A stretch of DNA of 64,000 nucleotides from Rs1 sp038900335 (GCA_038900335.1 JBBMRB010000001.1:248001-312000), one strand, 5' to 3'. Positions 8,295 to 17,035 are shown, counted from the first letter of the stretch. The notes: generated by a model not told the origin, from the letters alone. Translations and numbers: made by a program.

Positions 8295-8332
8295 CCATAT
8301 TCTATAACAATATAGATGTAAGGATTGTCACC

Positions 8333-9433
8333 ATGAGCTGCGTATTATTTAAAGAACACGTTACTAATGATAACCATAAAATAATAGAAATTATTTTAAA
8401 TGCAGAAAAATCACTCAATGCACTGTCATTTGAGATGGTTAAATTATTATTACCCGCACTAGAGACTTATCGCACCGATGATAGTGTTGTTGCCATTGTC
8501 TTAGATGGCAGCGGTGAAAAGGCATTTTGCGCCGGCGGTGATGTCGTCAATCTTTATAAAGCACTACAAACCAGTGAGGGCGAGCAGTTCGCTACTGACT
8601 ACTTTGCTGCTGAGTACCGTTTAGATTACACTTTACACACCTACCCAAAACCTATTATCGCTTGGGGTGCTGGTATTGTGATGGGCGGCGGTTTAGGTTT
8701 GCTATCTGGCTGTACTCACAAGGTCGTTACACAATCAACGATGATCGCCATGCCTGAAGTCACTATCGGCCTTTACCCTGATGTCGGTGCCTCTTGGTTT
8801 TTAAACAAATGCCCTGGTAGAACCGGCCTGTTCTTAGGTATTACCGGCCAGCGCATTAACGCGAGCGATGCCAAGTATTTAGGCATTGCCGACAGGTTAT
8901 TAGATAACGAGCAACGCAGTGACATGCTTAGCAAACTGCTAGCTGCGCCTTGGCAACAAGAGCAAACAAATACAGTTGTTATAAACACTATCCTGCGCCA
9001 GTTAGAAGAGCAGAGTACGACGAGTGCACAGGTCTCGCCCGTACAGGATCATTACCAAATAATTCAACAACTGACAGATGTAGATAGCGCAGCTGAGTTT
9101 GTTGCAAAGCTGAGCTCAATCGATACTGATGATACTTGGTTGAGTAAAGCTCAAAAATCAGTATCTCATGGCAGCCCAATGTCTATCGCGATGATCTACA
9201 GACAATTAAATGCAACTAAGTTTATGTCATTAAAAGAAGCGTTTATCAGTGAGTTGTCATTATCGGTACAGTGCTGCGTGATAGGTGAGCTTGCTGAGGG
9301 CGTACGAGCGCTATTAGTTGATAAAGATGGCAGCCCGCAATGGCAGTTTAAAACAGTCGAAAGCGTTGACAAGACTATGCTTGATCGCTTATTTACGCCA
9401 CTTGGGCAGCATAGCCCGCTGGCAGATTTATAG
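8333..9433 (+). CDS. 3-hydroxyisobutyryl-CoA hydrolase (crotonase superfamily)
   Basis: 366 residues, the length of the ECH_2/HIBCH branch rather than the ~260 of plain enoyl-CoA hydratases. The signature runs FCAGGDVVNLYKAL, EYRLDYTLHTYPKPIIAW, GIVMGGGLGLLSGC, then AMPEVTIGLYPDVGAS with the Glu and Asp used for thioester hydrolysis, and FLNKCPGRTG. It releases free 3-hydroxyisobutyrate, the substrate of MmsB encoded next (75 bp downstream). No separate enoyl-CoA hydratase for methacrylyl-CoA is encoded in this cluster, unlike several related clusters. Confidence 0.9.
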   Translation: MSCVLFKEHVTNDNHKIIEIILNAEKSLNALSFEMVKLLLPALETYRTDDSVVAIVLDGSGEKAFCAGGDVVNLYKALQTSEGEQFATDYFAAEYRLDYTLHTYPKPIIAWGAGIVMGGGLGLLSGCTHKVVTQSTMIAMPEVTIGLYPDVGASWFLNKCPGRTGLFLGITGQRINASDAKYLGIADRLLDNEQRSDMLSKLLAAPWQQEQTNTVVINTILRQLEEQSTTSAQVSPVQDHYQIIQQLTDVDSAAEFVAKLSSIDTDDTWLSKAQKSVSHGSPMSIAMIYRQLNATKFMSLKEAFISELSLSVQCCVIGELAEGVRALLVDKDGSPQWQFKTVESVDKTMLDRLFTPLGQHSPLADL

Positions 9434-9508
9434 GCAACACACTAAATACAAAACAATTATGCATTTCATTATTGACTTAGCGCATTATAAATATAAAAGG
9501 TAATTAAG

Positions 9509-10402
9509 ATGTCAAAAATAGGATTTATAGGTTTAGGTAATATGGGTTGCCCTATGGCAATTAACCTTGTTAAAGCAGGCCATGAAGTCAGTGTGTTTGA
9601 TTTAAGTGCAGCAGCTGTTGCAAAAGCAGTGAGCGAAGGCGCGCATGCGGCACAAAATGCGGTAGCCGCTGTTGAAAACGCAGATTTTGTTATCAGTATG
9701 TTACCTGCCGGTAAGCATGTAGACTCTTTATATGTCTCTGGCTCACCAGCATTATTTGATCATATTAGCAAAGATGCACTGATTATAGATTCATCAACCA
9801 TTGATGCTAAAACTGCAAAATCAGTGGCGGCTACAGCCAAAGACAAGGGCCTTAACTTCATTGATGCGCCGGTATCAGGTGGTGTTGGCGGTGCGACAGC
9901 AGGTACGCTATCTTTCATGGTGGGTGCTGAGCTTGAGCAATTTGAAAAAGCGAAACCTGTATTAGATATCATGGGTAAAAACATATTCCATGCAGGGGTT
10001 CAAGGCAGCGGGCAAGTTGCTAAAGCCTGTAATAACATGTTGCTAGCCGTATTGATGACAGGCACCAGTGAAGCGCTCAACATGGGTGTTAATAATGGCC
10101 TAGACCCGAAAGTACTATCAGAAATTATGCGTTTAAGCTCTGGTGGTAACTGGGCATTAGAAGTGTATAACCCCTACCCAGATGTGATGCCAAAAGCACC
10201 AGCCTCCAATGATTACCAAGGTGGTTTTCAGGTTGATCTGATGGCTAAAGACTTAGGCTTAGCGATGGATTTAAGCGAGCAAAGCGAATCGGCAACGCCG
10301 ATGGGCACTAAAGCCCAAGAGCTGTTTAAAAAGCACAGTGAAAATGGCAACGGCCTTAAAGATTTCTCAAGTATTATCCAGCACTATCAAGGTATTTGGT
10401 AG
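9509..10402 (+). CDS. mmsB: 3-hydroxyisobutyrate dehydrogenase
   Basis: 297-residue beta-hydroxyacid dehydrogenase that oxidises 3-hydroxyisobutyrate to methylmalonate semialdehyde with NAD, feeding MmsA. The N-terminal Rossmann motif is GFIGLGNMGCPMAINLVKAG; the substrate loop is FIDAPVSGGVGGATAGTL; the catalytic Lys is in GQVAKACNNMLL; the C-terminal DLMAKDLGLAMD is typical. It ends the valine cluster and is followed by a strong intrinsic terminator. Confidence 0.95.
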   Translation: MSKIGFIGLGNMGCPMAINLVKAGHEVSVFDLSAAAVAKAVSEGAHAAQNAVAAVENADFVISMLPAGKHVDSLYVSGSPALFDHISKDALIIDSSTIDAKTAKSVAATAKDKGLNFIDAPVSGGVGGATAGTLSFMVGAELEQFEKAKPVLDIMGKNIFHAGVQGSGQVAKACNNMLLAVLMTGTSEALNMGVNNGLDPKVLSEIMRLSSGGNWALEVYNPYPDVMPKAPASNDYQGGFQVDLMAKDLGLAMDLSEQSESATPMGTKAQELFKKHSENGNGLKDFSSIIQHYQGIW

Positions 10403-10415
10403 CCAATAAAGTAGC

Positions 10416-10452
10416 AGGGCACTAATCAATAAGTTAGTGCCCTCGCTTTTTT
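10416..10452 (+). terminator. Rho-independent terminator after mmsB
   Basis: Stem AGGGCACTAA (10416-10425) / TTAGTGCCCT (10434-10443), 8-nt loop, followed by CGC and TTTTTT. It lies 14 bp after the mmsB stop codon. Confidence 0.88.
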
Positions 10453-10506
10453 AAATACTCATCTATCACAGTAGGTTATAAATTTTCTGATGGCCCTAAG
10501 ACTAAT

Positions 10507-11448
10507 TTACTGACTATTGAGCCTATAAACATCAAGTCTGTTATCCATCATCATTGGTACAAACAATTGATTATTCACAATGTTGATGTCCGCCGCTCCT
10601 TTTCCTGCTTCTAAGATCAGCTTACTGCGTCCTGCTTTTACAGCAAAAATTTTGCCATTAATCCAATCATTGGTAATAAAATAATCACCAAAACGCTCGA
10701 TACCGTCTAGGTTTCCTATGGGATCACTGATCGTGATCAACGTTTTTCTGTATTCGCTTTTTAAATGATCAAAAGAGGGTAACTGAGATACTCTACCTAA
10801 TGTTTTGGTACTAAAATCAGCTTGTAACTCACGGCCCCAACTTGCAATAATTAACGAATTATTATTAAAGGTTAAGCCATTAGGATGAGGCATATCTTGG
10901 GCGCTCATCCACTGTTTGAACTTACCATCTGCAAGTTTATATATACCACCAGCAATAAGATCAGAAACAAATACATTACCCTCATTATCAATGGCAACAT
11001 CATTTAACATTTTACTGCTTGGGGCGAAGTAGCGTTTAATCACTGTGCCTGTTTTAGCATCCAACTGAATGAGTTGCTGCATATCTGCTACATAAACCTG
11101 GCCATTAAAATACCCCATACCTTTTGGCGCATCAAATCCTTGTGACCAATATCGATCTAATATTTTGCCATCTGATGAGACTTTGCTGATATAACCTTTA
11201 GCATTAAGCTCCATAGGTGCGCCATTAATATTACTGACCAAATAAGTATCTGAATCAGGCAAATAGACAGTTGATTCAGGTTGATCAAACCCGGATACAG
11301 ACCAAACTAACTGTGCACTAACAGCTACTTCTTGTTGGCTGGCAATACCATAGCTTTGCCAGCTAAACGCTGACATGATAGCTATTACGTTAAATAGTTT
11401 TCGTGATGGTGCTAATACTTGAGAAAGCAATTGTTTTTTGTTCATCAT
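10507..11448 (-). CDS. SMP-30/gluconolactonase/LRE-like beta-propeller protein, secreted
   Basis: 313 residues. An N-terminal hydrophobic segment (LFNVIAIMSAFSWQSYGIASQQ) looks like a signal peptide, placing the protein in the periplasm or outside. The rest shows propeller-type repeats: VYVADMQQLIQLDAKTG, DVAIDNEGNVFVSDLIAGGIYKL, HPNGLTFNNNSLIIASWG, NLDGIERFGDYFITNDW. The repeated DxxGNVFVSD and PNGL patterns are those of SMP-30/gluconolactonase-like propellers, which bind a divalent metal. Substrate unknown. The neighbours are a terminator on one side and a divergent HTH regulator on the other. Confidence 0.75.
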   Translation of the reverse strand: MMNKKQLLSQVLAPSRKLFNVIAIMSAFSWQSYGIASQQEVAVSAQLVWSVSGFDQPESTVYLPDSDTYLVSNINGAPMELNAKGYISKVSSDGKILDRYWSQGFDAPKGMGYFNGQVYVADMQQLIQLDAKTGTVIKRYFAPSSKMLNDVAIDNEGNVFVSDLIAGGIYKLADGKFKQWMSAQDMPHPNGLTFNNNSLIIASWGRELQADFSTKTLGRVSQLPSFDHLKSEYRKTLITISDPIGNLDGIERFGDYFITNDWINGKIFAVKAGRSKLILEAGKGAADINIVNNQLFVPMMMDNRLDVYRLNSQ

Positions 11449-11575
11449 TTTTCCTTATAGTGAAGATTAGATAAAGTAGATCTAGAAAAACAATGGCACA
11501 AAAGATACTATTTGTTAATTTATACGATTAAAGGTATCATTTTATGTTACTAATTTTAAATATAAGTGGCTTTAT

Positions 11576-12319
11576 ATGAAAGATGATCAACAGCGTGAAA
11601 ATCTTTTCTCGGTGCTCAAACAAGTAATTAAAACCAGAGGTTACAATTACGCAGACATTGCTGCAGCGCTCAACACGAGCGAGATAACAATCAAGCGACT
11701 GTTCAAAGAAAAAGATTGTAAGATGAGCCGATTAATAGAAATTTGTGAAATCATTGGTATTAGCCTGAGCGATTTACTCAGCTTACAAGAACGAATGAGC
11801 CTATCAGCGCAATATTTACCACTGCAAACTGAACGTGAGCTGGCCAAGCAACCTAAGCTATTTGTTTTCTTACTGCTCCTTGTTTCATGGGTAGATTTAA
11901 ATCGCATCGCACAAGAATGCCAGATGACAGAGCAAGATATTTATCTGTTACTACGTGAATTAGAAAAGCTTGGGATTATAGAACTGCAGCCAAATAACAA
12001 AATTAAATATTTAGAAAGCCTACCGATACGATGGCGTTTGAACGGCCCTTTGAGTGATCATATCAAACAGGCCAACATGAAATACATCAGCCATTGTATC
12101 GACAAGGAAGCCTCTCCTAAGTATGAATTCTCAGCAGCTAGCCGCTTAATGAGCGAAAGTAGCGCAGCTAAAATTCAAGAATCATTAAGACAAGTAAAAC
12201 GTGATTTTGATTACTTAGCGACTCAAGATCAAATGTTTTACCCCGCTAAAGATTTGCAGCTATCAAAATTAGTGTTCGCAATGGGACCATTCCCAATTCT
12301 TAAAGTATTTCCTTACTAG
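11576..12319 (+). CDS. XRE-type helix-turn-helix transcriptional regulator
   Basis: 247 residues. Residues about 8-65 (LKQVIKTRGYNYADIAAALNTSEITIKRLFKEKDCKMSRLIEICEIIGISLSDLL) form an XRE/Cro-like HTH, recognition helix around SEITIKRLF. The middle (SWVDLNRIAQECQMTEQDIYLLLRELEKLGIIEL) resembles a second, winged-helix-like module. The C-terminal third has no known motif. It is divergent from the SMP-30-like gene with a 127-bp gap, so that gene is a plausible target. Confidence 0.8.
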   Translation: MKDDQQRENLFSVLKQVIKTRGYNYADIAAALNTSEITIKRLFKEKDCKMSRLIEICEIIGISLSDLLSLQERMSLSAQYLPLQTERELAKQPKLFVFLLLLVSWVDLNRIAQECQMTEQDIYLLLRELEKLGIIELQPNNKIKYLESLPIRWRLNGPLSDHIKQANMKYISHCIDKEASPKYEFSAASRLMSESSAAKIQESLRQVKRDFDYLATQDQMFYPAKDLQLSKLVFAMGPFPILKVFPY

Positions 12320-12428
12320 CATGTAAATTTACAAGCGTTCGCAAGAATAGGGGAAGGGTTATTAACAAAGACTTTAAATAGCCCCTTGCGTTTGTTCTCA
12401 GCGATGGCTATACGTTTTAAAATTTTTA

Positions 12429-13349
12429 TTATGATTCTATACGCTCATTGTTTGTTTTTATTCTCTCAACTAAAAAATCTACCGCCGCTTTGACTTTAGG
12501 TACTAAGTAGCGCTGTTTTTGATACAACAGATAAACGGCCATCTCAGCATGTTGAGTAATCGCTAACTCATGTTCAAATTCAAGCTGTTGTAACATTCCA
12601 GATTCAAGATATGAAGCGAGCGCCCAGCGCGTTGACATTAATATACCTTCACCATCGCAGGCTTTTCTCGCAAGCCAGGGCCCGTTATTTGAAATCGCAA
12701 TGGCCGGCCCTGAGACATCATGCCATTGACCATCCATACGACACAACCAAGGTGTTGGCCCAGTGGGTGCTTTAAAATACAGGCCATTATACTGCTTTAA
12801 CGCCAGCGCATTCTCTGGTACACCGTGCTTAGCTAAATAGCTGGGTGAAGCGACAGGAATAAAATCATTATCCATCAGTCTTATTGCCAATACACGCTCA
12901 TTGGGCGCGTAACCACCGCGAATAGCAATATCAACATCGTCACGGCCAAGTGTTGAAAGCTCATCACTCAAGCTGACATCTAATACAATTTGTGGGTACA
13001 ACTCAGAGAACTCATCTAGCAAAGGCAGTAGTATCTTCTCACCAAAACCGACCATTGAGCTGATCCGCAAACGCCCCATTGGCGTGGTTTGGTAACTGCG
13101 TACATGTTCATTGCTCTGTGCTAGTTGATTCAGTATTTGCTGGACATCGTTATAGTAAATTTGCCCGACTTCTGTCAGTTTAACAACGCGGGTAGAGCGC
13201 TTTAACAAGGTAGCACCTAAGCTTTTTTCTAAATCTGCAACGCGTCTTGATAGCGATGATGGTGGCACATCAAAGGTAGCTGCCGCTTTGGTAAAACTAC
13301 CCGTTTCGACAACTTTACTGAAATAGCGCATAGCACGTAGTTGATCCAC
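12429..13349 (-). CDS. LysR family transcriptional regulator
   Basis: 306 residues with the standard LysR plan: N-terminal HTH (MRYFSKVVETGSFTKAAATFDVPPSSLSRRVADLEKSLGATLLKR), then a periplasmic-binding-like effector domain (MGRLRISSMVGFGEKILLPLL, DVDIAIRGG). The gene is divergent from the glutathione S-transferase gene and shares with it a 224-bp region holding an ACTATTG-N9-CAATAGT repeat, so it probably controls the GST and the following oxidoreductase gene. Confidence 0.88.
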   Translation of the reverse strand: MDQLRAMRYFSKVVETGSFTKAAATFDVPPSSLSRRVADLEKSLGATLLKRSTRVVKLTEVGQIYYNDVQQILNQLAQSNEHVRSYQTTPMGRLRISSMVGFGEKILLPLLDEFSELYPQIVLDVSLSDELSTLGRDDVDIAIRGGYAPNERVLAIRLMDNDFIPVASPSYLAKHGVPENALALKQYNGLYFKAPTGPTPWLCRMDGQWHDVSGPAIAISNNGPWLARKACDGEGILMSTRWALASYLESGMLQQLEFEHELAITQHAEMAVYLLYQKQRYLVPKVKAAVDFLVERIKTNNERIES

Positions 13350-13387
13350 TCATTTCCCCTTAAAAAATACTTAATTATACTTGTTTT

Positions 13388-13410
13388 ACTATTGTCATAA
13401 AAGCAATAGT
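13388..13410. promoter_or_regulatory. Inverted repeat, candidate LysR operator
   Basis: ACTATTG (13388-13394) and CAATAGT (13404-13410), a perfect 7-bp inverted repeat with a 9-bp centre. Size and T...A ends fit the T-N11-A class of LysR boxes. It lies 38 bp upstream of the LysR gene start, in the region shared with the GST gene. Confidence 0.5.
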
Positions 13411-13573
13411 GATTCGCATTTTTCCCTATATATAAGCAAATTAAAACCAGTAATAATACACCCAGCTTAAACATTGCCACCTTTGATTGTGTAGCAAGGT
13501 GATAAATACTAAGACTTTTATTGCGTTTAAGTCATTGAAAACAACTTTCACGTTAATGATGGAAAACTGACTG

Positions 13574-14251
13574 ATGATTACTTTGCACGGTTTTGCCGCT
13601 AGCAACTATTACAACCTAGTCAAGCATGTGCTGCTCTACAAAGAACTGTCATTTGCAGAAAACCAGCTCTATGGCGCTAGTGATGAGTTAGTGACCATCA
13701 GCGCTACGGGTAAAGTCCCGGTTATCACAACGACTCAAGGGCTAAATATTTCTGAGTCGAGTGTTATTTGTGATTTTCTTGAAGAGACTTATCCTGAGAT
13801 TGCGTTATACCCTGAAAATGCTGGAGAGCGTGCAATTGTGCGCCAAATCATGAAGGTAGCAGAGCTGTATTTTGAACTGCCCAGCAGACAATTTATCCCT
13901 TATGTATTCTCAGGCACTGAAGTACCTGAATCGGTGAAAGTGCAAGTACGCAAAGTATTAACCGTTGGCGTAAACGCCTTAACTCGCCTATGCCAATTTT
14001 CACCTTGCATAGCAGGTAAGCAATTTACTATGGCTGATATCTATGTCTATTACGTCAACACCATTGTCAGCAACTTTGGCGCTAGCCAACTCGATTGGGA
14101 TGTACTTGCACAGATCCCAGCTATGAAAGAGTGGAACGAGGCTATGAGTCAATCTGCTATTGCCCAAAAAATAGAAGCTGATCGTTTATCAAACTGGCCT
14201 GAATTTATGCAAAAGGTAAGGGCACAGATACAAGCTTCTAAGTCTAAATAG
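13574..14251 (+). CDS. Glutathione S-transferase family protein
   Basis: 225 residues: an N-terminal thioredoxin-like GSH-binding domain (MITLHGFAASNYYNLVKHVLLYKELSF; TGKVPVITTTQGLNISESSVICDFLEE, with the ES pair that contacts GSH) and an all-helical C-terminal domain (about 85-220; FTMADIYVYYVN). The usual catalytic Ser/Tyr/Cys position falls at SN-YYN, so the class cannot be assigned. Divergent from a LysR gene and followed by an oxidoreductase gene, suggesting a detoxification unit. Confidence 0.85.
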   Translation: MITLHGFAASNYYNLVKHVLLYKELSFAENQLYGASDELVTISATGKVPVITTTQGLNISESSVICDFLEETYPEIALYPENAGERAIVRQIMKVAELYFELPSRQFIPYVFSGTEVPESVKVQVRKVLTVGVNALTRLCQFSPCIAGKQFTMADIYVYYVNTIVSNFGASQLDWDVLAQIPAMKEWNEAMSQSAIAQKIEADRLSNWPEFMQKVRAQIQASKSK

Positions 14252-14365
14252 CTATTAGCTCTAGCTCATAGTAAACAACACCAAAACGAAAATTATTCAT
14301 ACAAACATAACCAATCCAATAACGTGATTGGTTCGAAATTTATTTATTTGCAGGAGAGTATTCAA

Positions 14366-15493
14366 ATGAGTGATACAAATATCCAATTGACGTCAACCAT
14401 CAGTGAAGACAACAAATTAACACTAGCCCTTAAAAATATCGAAATGCCAAAACCTAGTGCTGATGAAGTCGTAATTCGTATTGAAGCGGCACCATTAAAC
14501 CCATCGGACATAGGCGTGCTTTTCAGCGTTGCAGACATGGCAAGTGCAACACAAACAGGTACACAGCAATACCCAATCATTACTGCTGATGTTCCCGATC
14601 AGTTTATGCCATCGCTTAAAACACGTATTGGTAAACTAACGCCGGTTGGTAATGAAGGTGCAGGCACTGTCATAGCAGCAGGCTCATCGCCTGCGGCACA
14701 AGCATTAATGGGTAAAATGGTTGCTGTGATTGGCGGTGGAACATATCGCCAGTATCACTGCGTCAATGTGCAAAGCTGCTTAGAGCTAAAAGAGGGTACG
14801 ACAGCTAAAGAAGGTGCCTCTTCTTTTGTTAACCCACTGACGGCATTAGCGATGGTTGAAACCATGCGCGCTGAAGGGCATAAAGCCATTATTCATGCCG
14901 CAGCGGCCTCTAACCTTGGGCAAATGTTAAACCGTATATGTATTGCCGATGGTATCGATTTAATTAACATCGTACGCAAACAAGAGCAGGAAACACTGTT
15001 ACGTGATATGGGCGCAAAATACGTTGTTAACTCAAGTAGTGAGTCTTTCCTGGCTGATTTAACAGCCGCTATTATTACAACAGGTGCAACCATAGCGTTT
15101 GACCCTATTGGTGGCGGCCAATTAAGTAGTGATATTCTGAGCTGTATGGAAATTGCTGCAGCTAAAGACGTGAAAGAATACAATATTTATGGCACTGACA
15201 CATACAAGCAAGTTTACATTTATGGTGCATTAAATCGCGGCCCTATTACGCTAAATCGTTCCTTCGGCTTTGCATGGGGTGTCAATGGCTTCTTATTATT
15301 CAATGCATTAGGTAAATTAGGCACTGACACTGTGATGGCGATGCGCAAGCGTATTGCAGATGAAATCACCACCACATTTGCTAGTAACTACACCCATGAA
15401 GTGTCATTAGCGCAAGCATTAACATTACAATCGATAGCAGGCTATTCTAAACAAGCCACTGGTGAAAAGTACTTAATTACACCTCAAAAGTAA
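14366..15493 (+). CDS. MDR superfamily (zinc-type alcohol dehydrogenase-like) oxidoreductase
   Basis: 375 residues from the ATG at 14366, preceded by CAGGAGAG at good spacing; the reading frame stays open upstream but has no better start. Family marks: IEAAPLNPSDIGVLF, LTPVGNEGAGTVIAAG, a nucleotide-binding domain with HAAAASNLGQMLNRIC, and TIAFDPIGGGQL. The Cys/His ligands for catalytic zinc are absent, as in quinone-oxidoreductase-like members. It probably reduces an activated carbonyl or enone with NADPH. It lies 114 bp after the GST gene and may be co-transcribed with it. Confidence 0.82.
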   Translation: MSDTNIQLTSTISEDNKLTLALKNIEMPKPSADEVVIRIEAAPLNPSDIGVLFSVADMASATQTGTQQYPIITADVPDQFMPSLKTRIGKLTPVGNEGAGTVIAAGSSPAAQALMGKMVAVIGGGTYRQYHCVNVQSCLELKEGTTAKEGASSFVNPLTALAMVETMRAEGHKAIIHAAAASNLGQMLNRICIADGIDLINIVRKQEQETLLRDMGAKYVVNSSSESFLADLTAAIITTGATIAFDPIGGGQLSSDILSCMEIAAAKDVKEYNIYGTDTYKQVYIYGALNRGPITLNRSFGFAWGVNGFLLFNALGKLGTDTVMAMRKRIADEITTTFASNYTHEVSLAQALTLQSIAGYSKQATGEKYLITPQK

Positions 15494-15511
15494 TGACTGT
15501 TAAGTGATTGA

Positions 15512-15546
15512 ATAAAGCAGATACTACTTGTTGATATCTGCTTTAT
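15512..15546 (+). terminator. Hairpin after the MDR oxidoreductase gene
   Basis: Perfect 12-bp stem ATAAAGCAGATA (15512-15523) / TATCTGCTTTAT (15535-15546) with an 11-nt loop, 18 bp after the stop codon. No T-tract follows on either strand, so termination may be incomplete; it could also serve the converging minus-strand gene at 15642. Confidence 0.55.
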
Positions 15547-15641
15547 CATGCTCATATCAAGCTAACATCGAAACAAGCGGCTTAAAACTGTGGCTAAAAT
15601 TAGCGAGGCAGGTGCAAAAAACAAATTGTTATTTGTGCTGA

Positions 15642-16112
15642 TTAATTTGCTTGCGAGTCATTACTTGCTACAAACTCTTGAACGCTAAAGTTACTTTTGA
15701 AAGTAAATGCATACGCAGTATCACCATTATTTCTAAGAAACTCTAACTTTTCAACTGCTTCTTCCATTGTTGGAATATGATCTTTTGGCACCCACCATAA
15801 AACATAACTGTCATCAGCAATATTATGAAACCATTCTTTTTTACGGCGAAGAAAATCACGGTGGCCAGTTCTAAACATAAAGTTCTTAAGTGCTTCTATA
15901 GAGTCCCAAACGGACATATTTACGATTATATCGGGATCCGAGAAAGCGGTAAGATTAGTTGCGTCTCCACCTTCATCTTGCAGCCGCCAAATAAAACCTG
16001 AACTTGATTCTGCTAGTTTATTTACTGGTTCCAAATTATCAACGAACTCTTTAATTTCTAGAGACCCTAAAGAGTATTTAACTTTAGCTATATTTAATTG
16101 TGCAAGATGCAT
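15642..16112 (-). CDS. DUF3291 domain-containing protein (cassette-like gene)
   Basis: 156 residues. LAQLNIAKVKYSLGS, PVNKLAESSSGFIWRLQDE, NMSVWDSIEALKNFMFRTGHRDFLRRKKEWF and LWWVPKDHIPTMEEAVEKLEFL are the DUF3291 signature, a dimeric alpha-beta barrel fold related to ABM/EthD monooxygenases, function unknown. A very strong ribosome-binding site (GGAGGAG) precedes the ATG by five bases. 17 bp before the start codon lies GTTAGGC, the 3' core of an attC site, which marks this as a likely integron gene cassette. Confidence 0.85.
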   Translation of the reverse strand: MHLAQLNIAKVKYSLGSLEIKEFVDNLEPVNKLAESSSGFIWRLQDEGGDATNLTAFSDPDIIVNMSVWDSIEALKNFMFRTGHRDFLRRKKEWFHNIADDSYVLWWVPKDHIPTMEEAVEKLEFLRNNGDTAYAFTFKSNFSVQEFVASNDSQAN

Positions 16113-16128
16113 ATGGCTCCTCCGTGAT

Positions 16129-16202
16129 GCCTAACGCCCGTTTAAGGGCCTGATAATAGTTTAAAATTGTGTAGCGCAGCGAAACCGAGCAAACAGTTAG
16201 CA
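16129..16202 (-). repeat. attC-like recombination site between GNAT and DUF3291 cassettes
   Basis: Read on the minus strand, the site begins CTAAC-TGTTT and ends AAAC-GGGC-GTTAGGC. The end CCCTTAAACGGGCGTTAGGC has the conserved 3' core (GTTRRRY) seen in chromosomal-integron attC sites. The arms CTAAC/GTTAG and GTTT/AAAC can pair into the typical imperfect hairpin. About 74 bp, within the known attC range. The 5' core is imperfect (TGCTAAC rather than RYYYAAC). Confidence 0.62.
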
Positions 16203-16218
16203 GTCACGCTTTAAATTC

Positions 16219-16716
16219 TTATTGGTCTTTTAATACACCTTGCCAATAACCCACATCATTCCATTGCTCAAATTTAAATCCCACCTCTTTAAAATGAGCC
16301 ACTTTTTCTAAGCCAAATTTCTCATGAAGGGCGACACTAGCCGGGTTAGGCAATGTAATACCGCCAATCACTGAATGAATAGAACGAGATTTCAACTCAG
16401 AGAATAAAGCATCATAAAGCTGAGAGCCTAAGCCTTTACCAATCAATGTTGGTGCTAAATAGACAGTCACCTCCACTGAAAAGCGATAAGCCAAACGCTC
16501 TCTCCATTGGGTAGCATAAGCATAACCTATTAATTTTCCCGAGACATCTTCGGCAATTAACCACGGCAAATTATCGGATTGAACTTTAGACATACGACTG
16601 AGAATATCCTCAGAACTTATCATGGCTGTCTCGAATGTAACAACAGTATCTGAAATATAATGATTATATATTTCAGCAATACAAGTAGCATCCTTATCAA
16701 CTGCACTACGAATCAC
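16219..16716 (-). CDS. GNAT family N-acetyltransferase (Bar/Pat-like; cassette-like gene)
   Basis: 165 residues. MIRSAVDKDATCIAEIYNHYISDTVVTFET, the acetyl-CoA loop region VTVYLAPTLIGKGLGSQLYDALF, GGITLPNPASVALHEKFGLEKVAHFKEVGFKFEQWNDVGYWQ: the pattern of phosphinothricin/methionine-sulfoximine-type N-acetyltransferases. The true acceptor is unknown. Start is GTG at 16716, preceded by AGGAGG. The attC 3' core GTTAGGC lies 14 bp upstream of the start, and acetyltransferases are classic integron cargo. Confidence 0.88.
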   Translation of the reverse strand: MIRSAVDKDATCIAEIYNHYISDTVVTFETAMISSEDILSRMSKVQSDNLPWLIAEDVSGKLIGYAYATQWRERLAYRFSVEVTVYLAPTLIGKGLGSQLYDALFSELKSRSIHSVIGGITLPNPASVALHEKFGLEKVAHFKEVGFKFEQWNDVGYWQGVLKDQ

Positions 16717-16730
16717 AATACCTCCTGAAA

Positions 16731-16881
16731 GCCTAACACCGCATTAAGGTATGAGCAACGCTATCATCTAAGCTTAACCACTACAGCGTAAACACAAAAC
16801 CCAACCTTAAACTAAAAATGCCAATATTAAAATATGGCTGTCCCATATAATTCCCATTACATATCAGGCGGCTGTTATAGA
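16731..16881 (-). repeat. attC-like recombination site upstream of the GNAT gene
   Basis: On the minus strand the 3' end reads ACCTTAATGCGGTGTTAGGC, closely resembling the other site (CCCTTAAACGGGCGTTAGGC). A 5' partner is CTATAACA-G-CCGC at 16868-16881: TAACA pairs with TGTTA and CCGC with GCGG. Length about 150 bp, at the long end for attC. The interior carries a copy of the ATATGGCTGTCC motif found around the neighbouring transposase, which may have lengthened it. Confidence 0.5.
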
Positions 16882-16951
16882 GGAGGATCAAACAGTAGAC
16901 AAACAGCAAACAGAGAAACAGAAGAGAACAAACAGAAGGACACCCACAAAT
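16832..16951. repeat. Left-flank repeat motifs of the RAYT element
   Basis: Copy ATATGGCTGTCC (16832-16843) followed by CATATAATT, and an inverted copy GGACACCCACAAAT (16938-16951). The same motif recurs three times to the right of the transposase gene (18221, 18260, 18290). The 154 bp between the attC-like site and the transposase start are also purine-rich on the plus strand and hold no credible gene. Confidence 0.55.
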
Positions 16952-17035
16952 CAATTGATCAAAAAACAATCAAAGCGTATATTATTTACATCGACAAACT
17001 AACTTCAGAGTAAGTAGTCCTGAGCAGGAGGTTTT

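Noticed and set aside
9318..9503. Open frame of 61 codons overlapping the end of the HIBYL-CoA hydrolase gene on the same strand
   Set aside because: Lies mostly inside the confirmed gene in another frame, has no SD and no recognisable protein pattern.
14320..14345. tRNA-like GGTTCGAA word
   Set aside because: No cloverleaf arms around it; it is part of the leader of the MDR oxidoreductase gene.
15547..15641. A further attC site downstream of the DUF3291 gene
   Set aside because: GTTAGC and ATAACAA words are present on the minus strand but the 3' core does not fit GTTRRRY and the inner arms do not pair.
16781..16969. Minus-strand frame with a very hydrophobic Cys/Leu-rich product
   Set aside because: It arises from the purine-rich plus strand and overlaps the attC-like site and repeat motifs; no start signal and no family resemblance.
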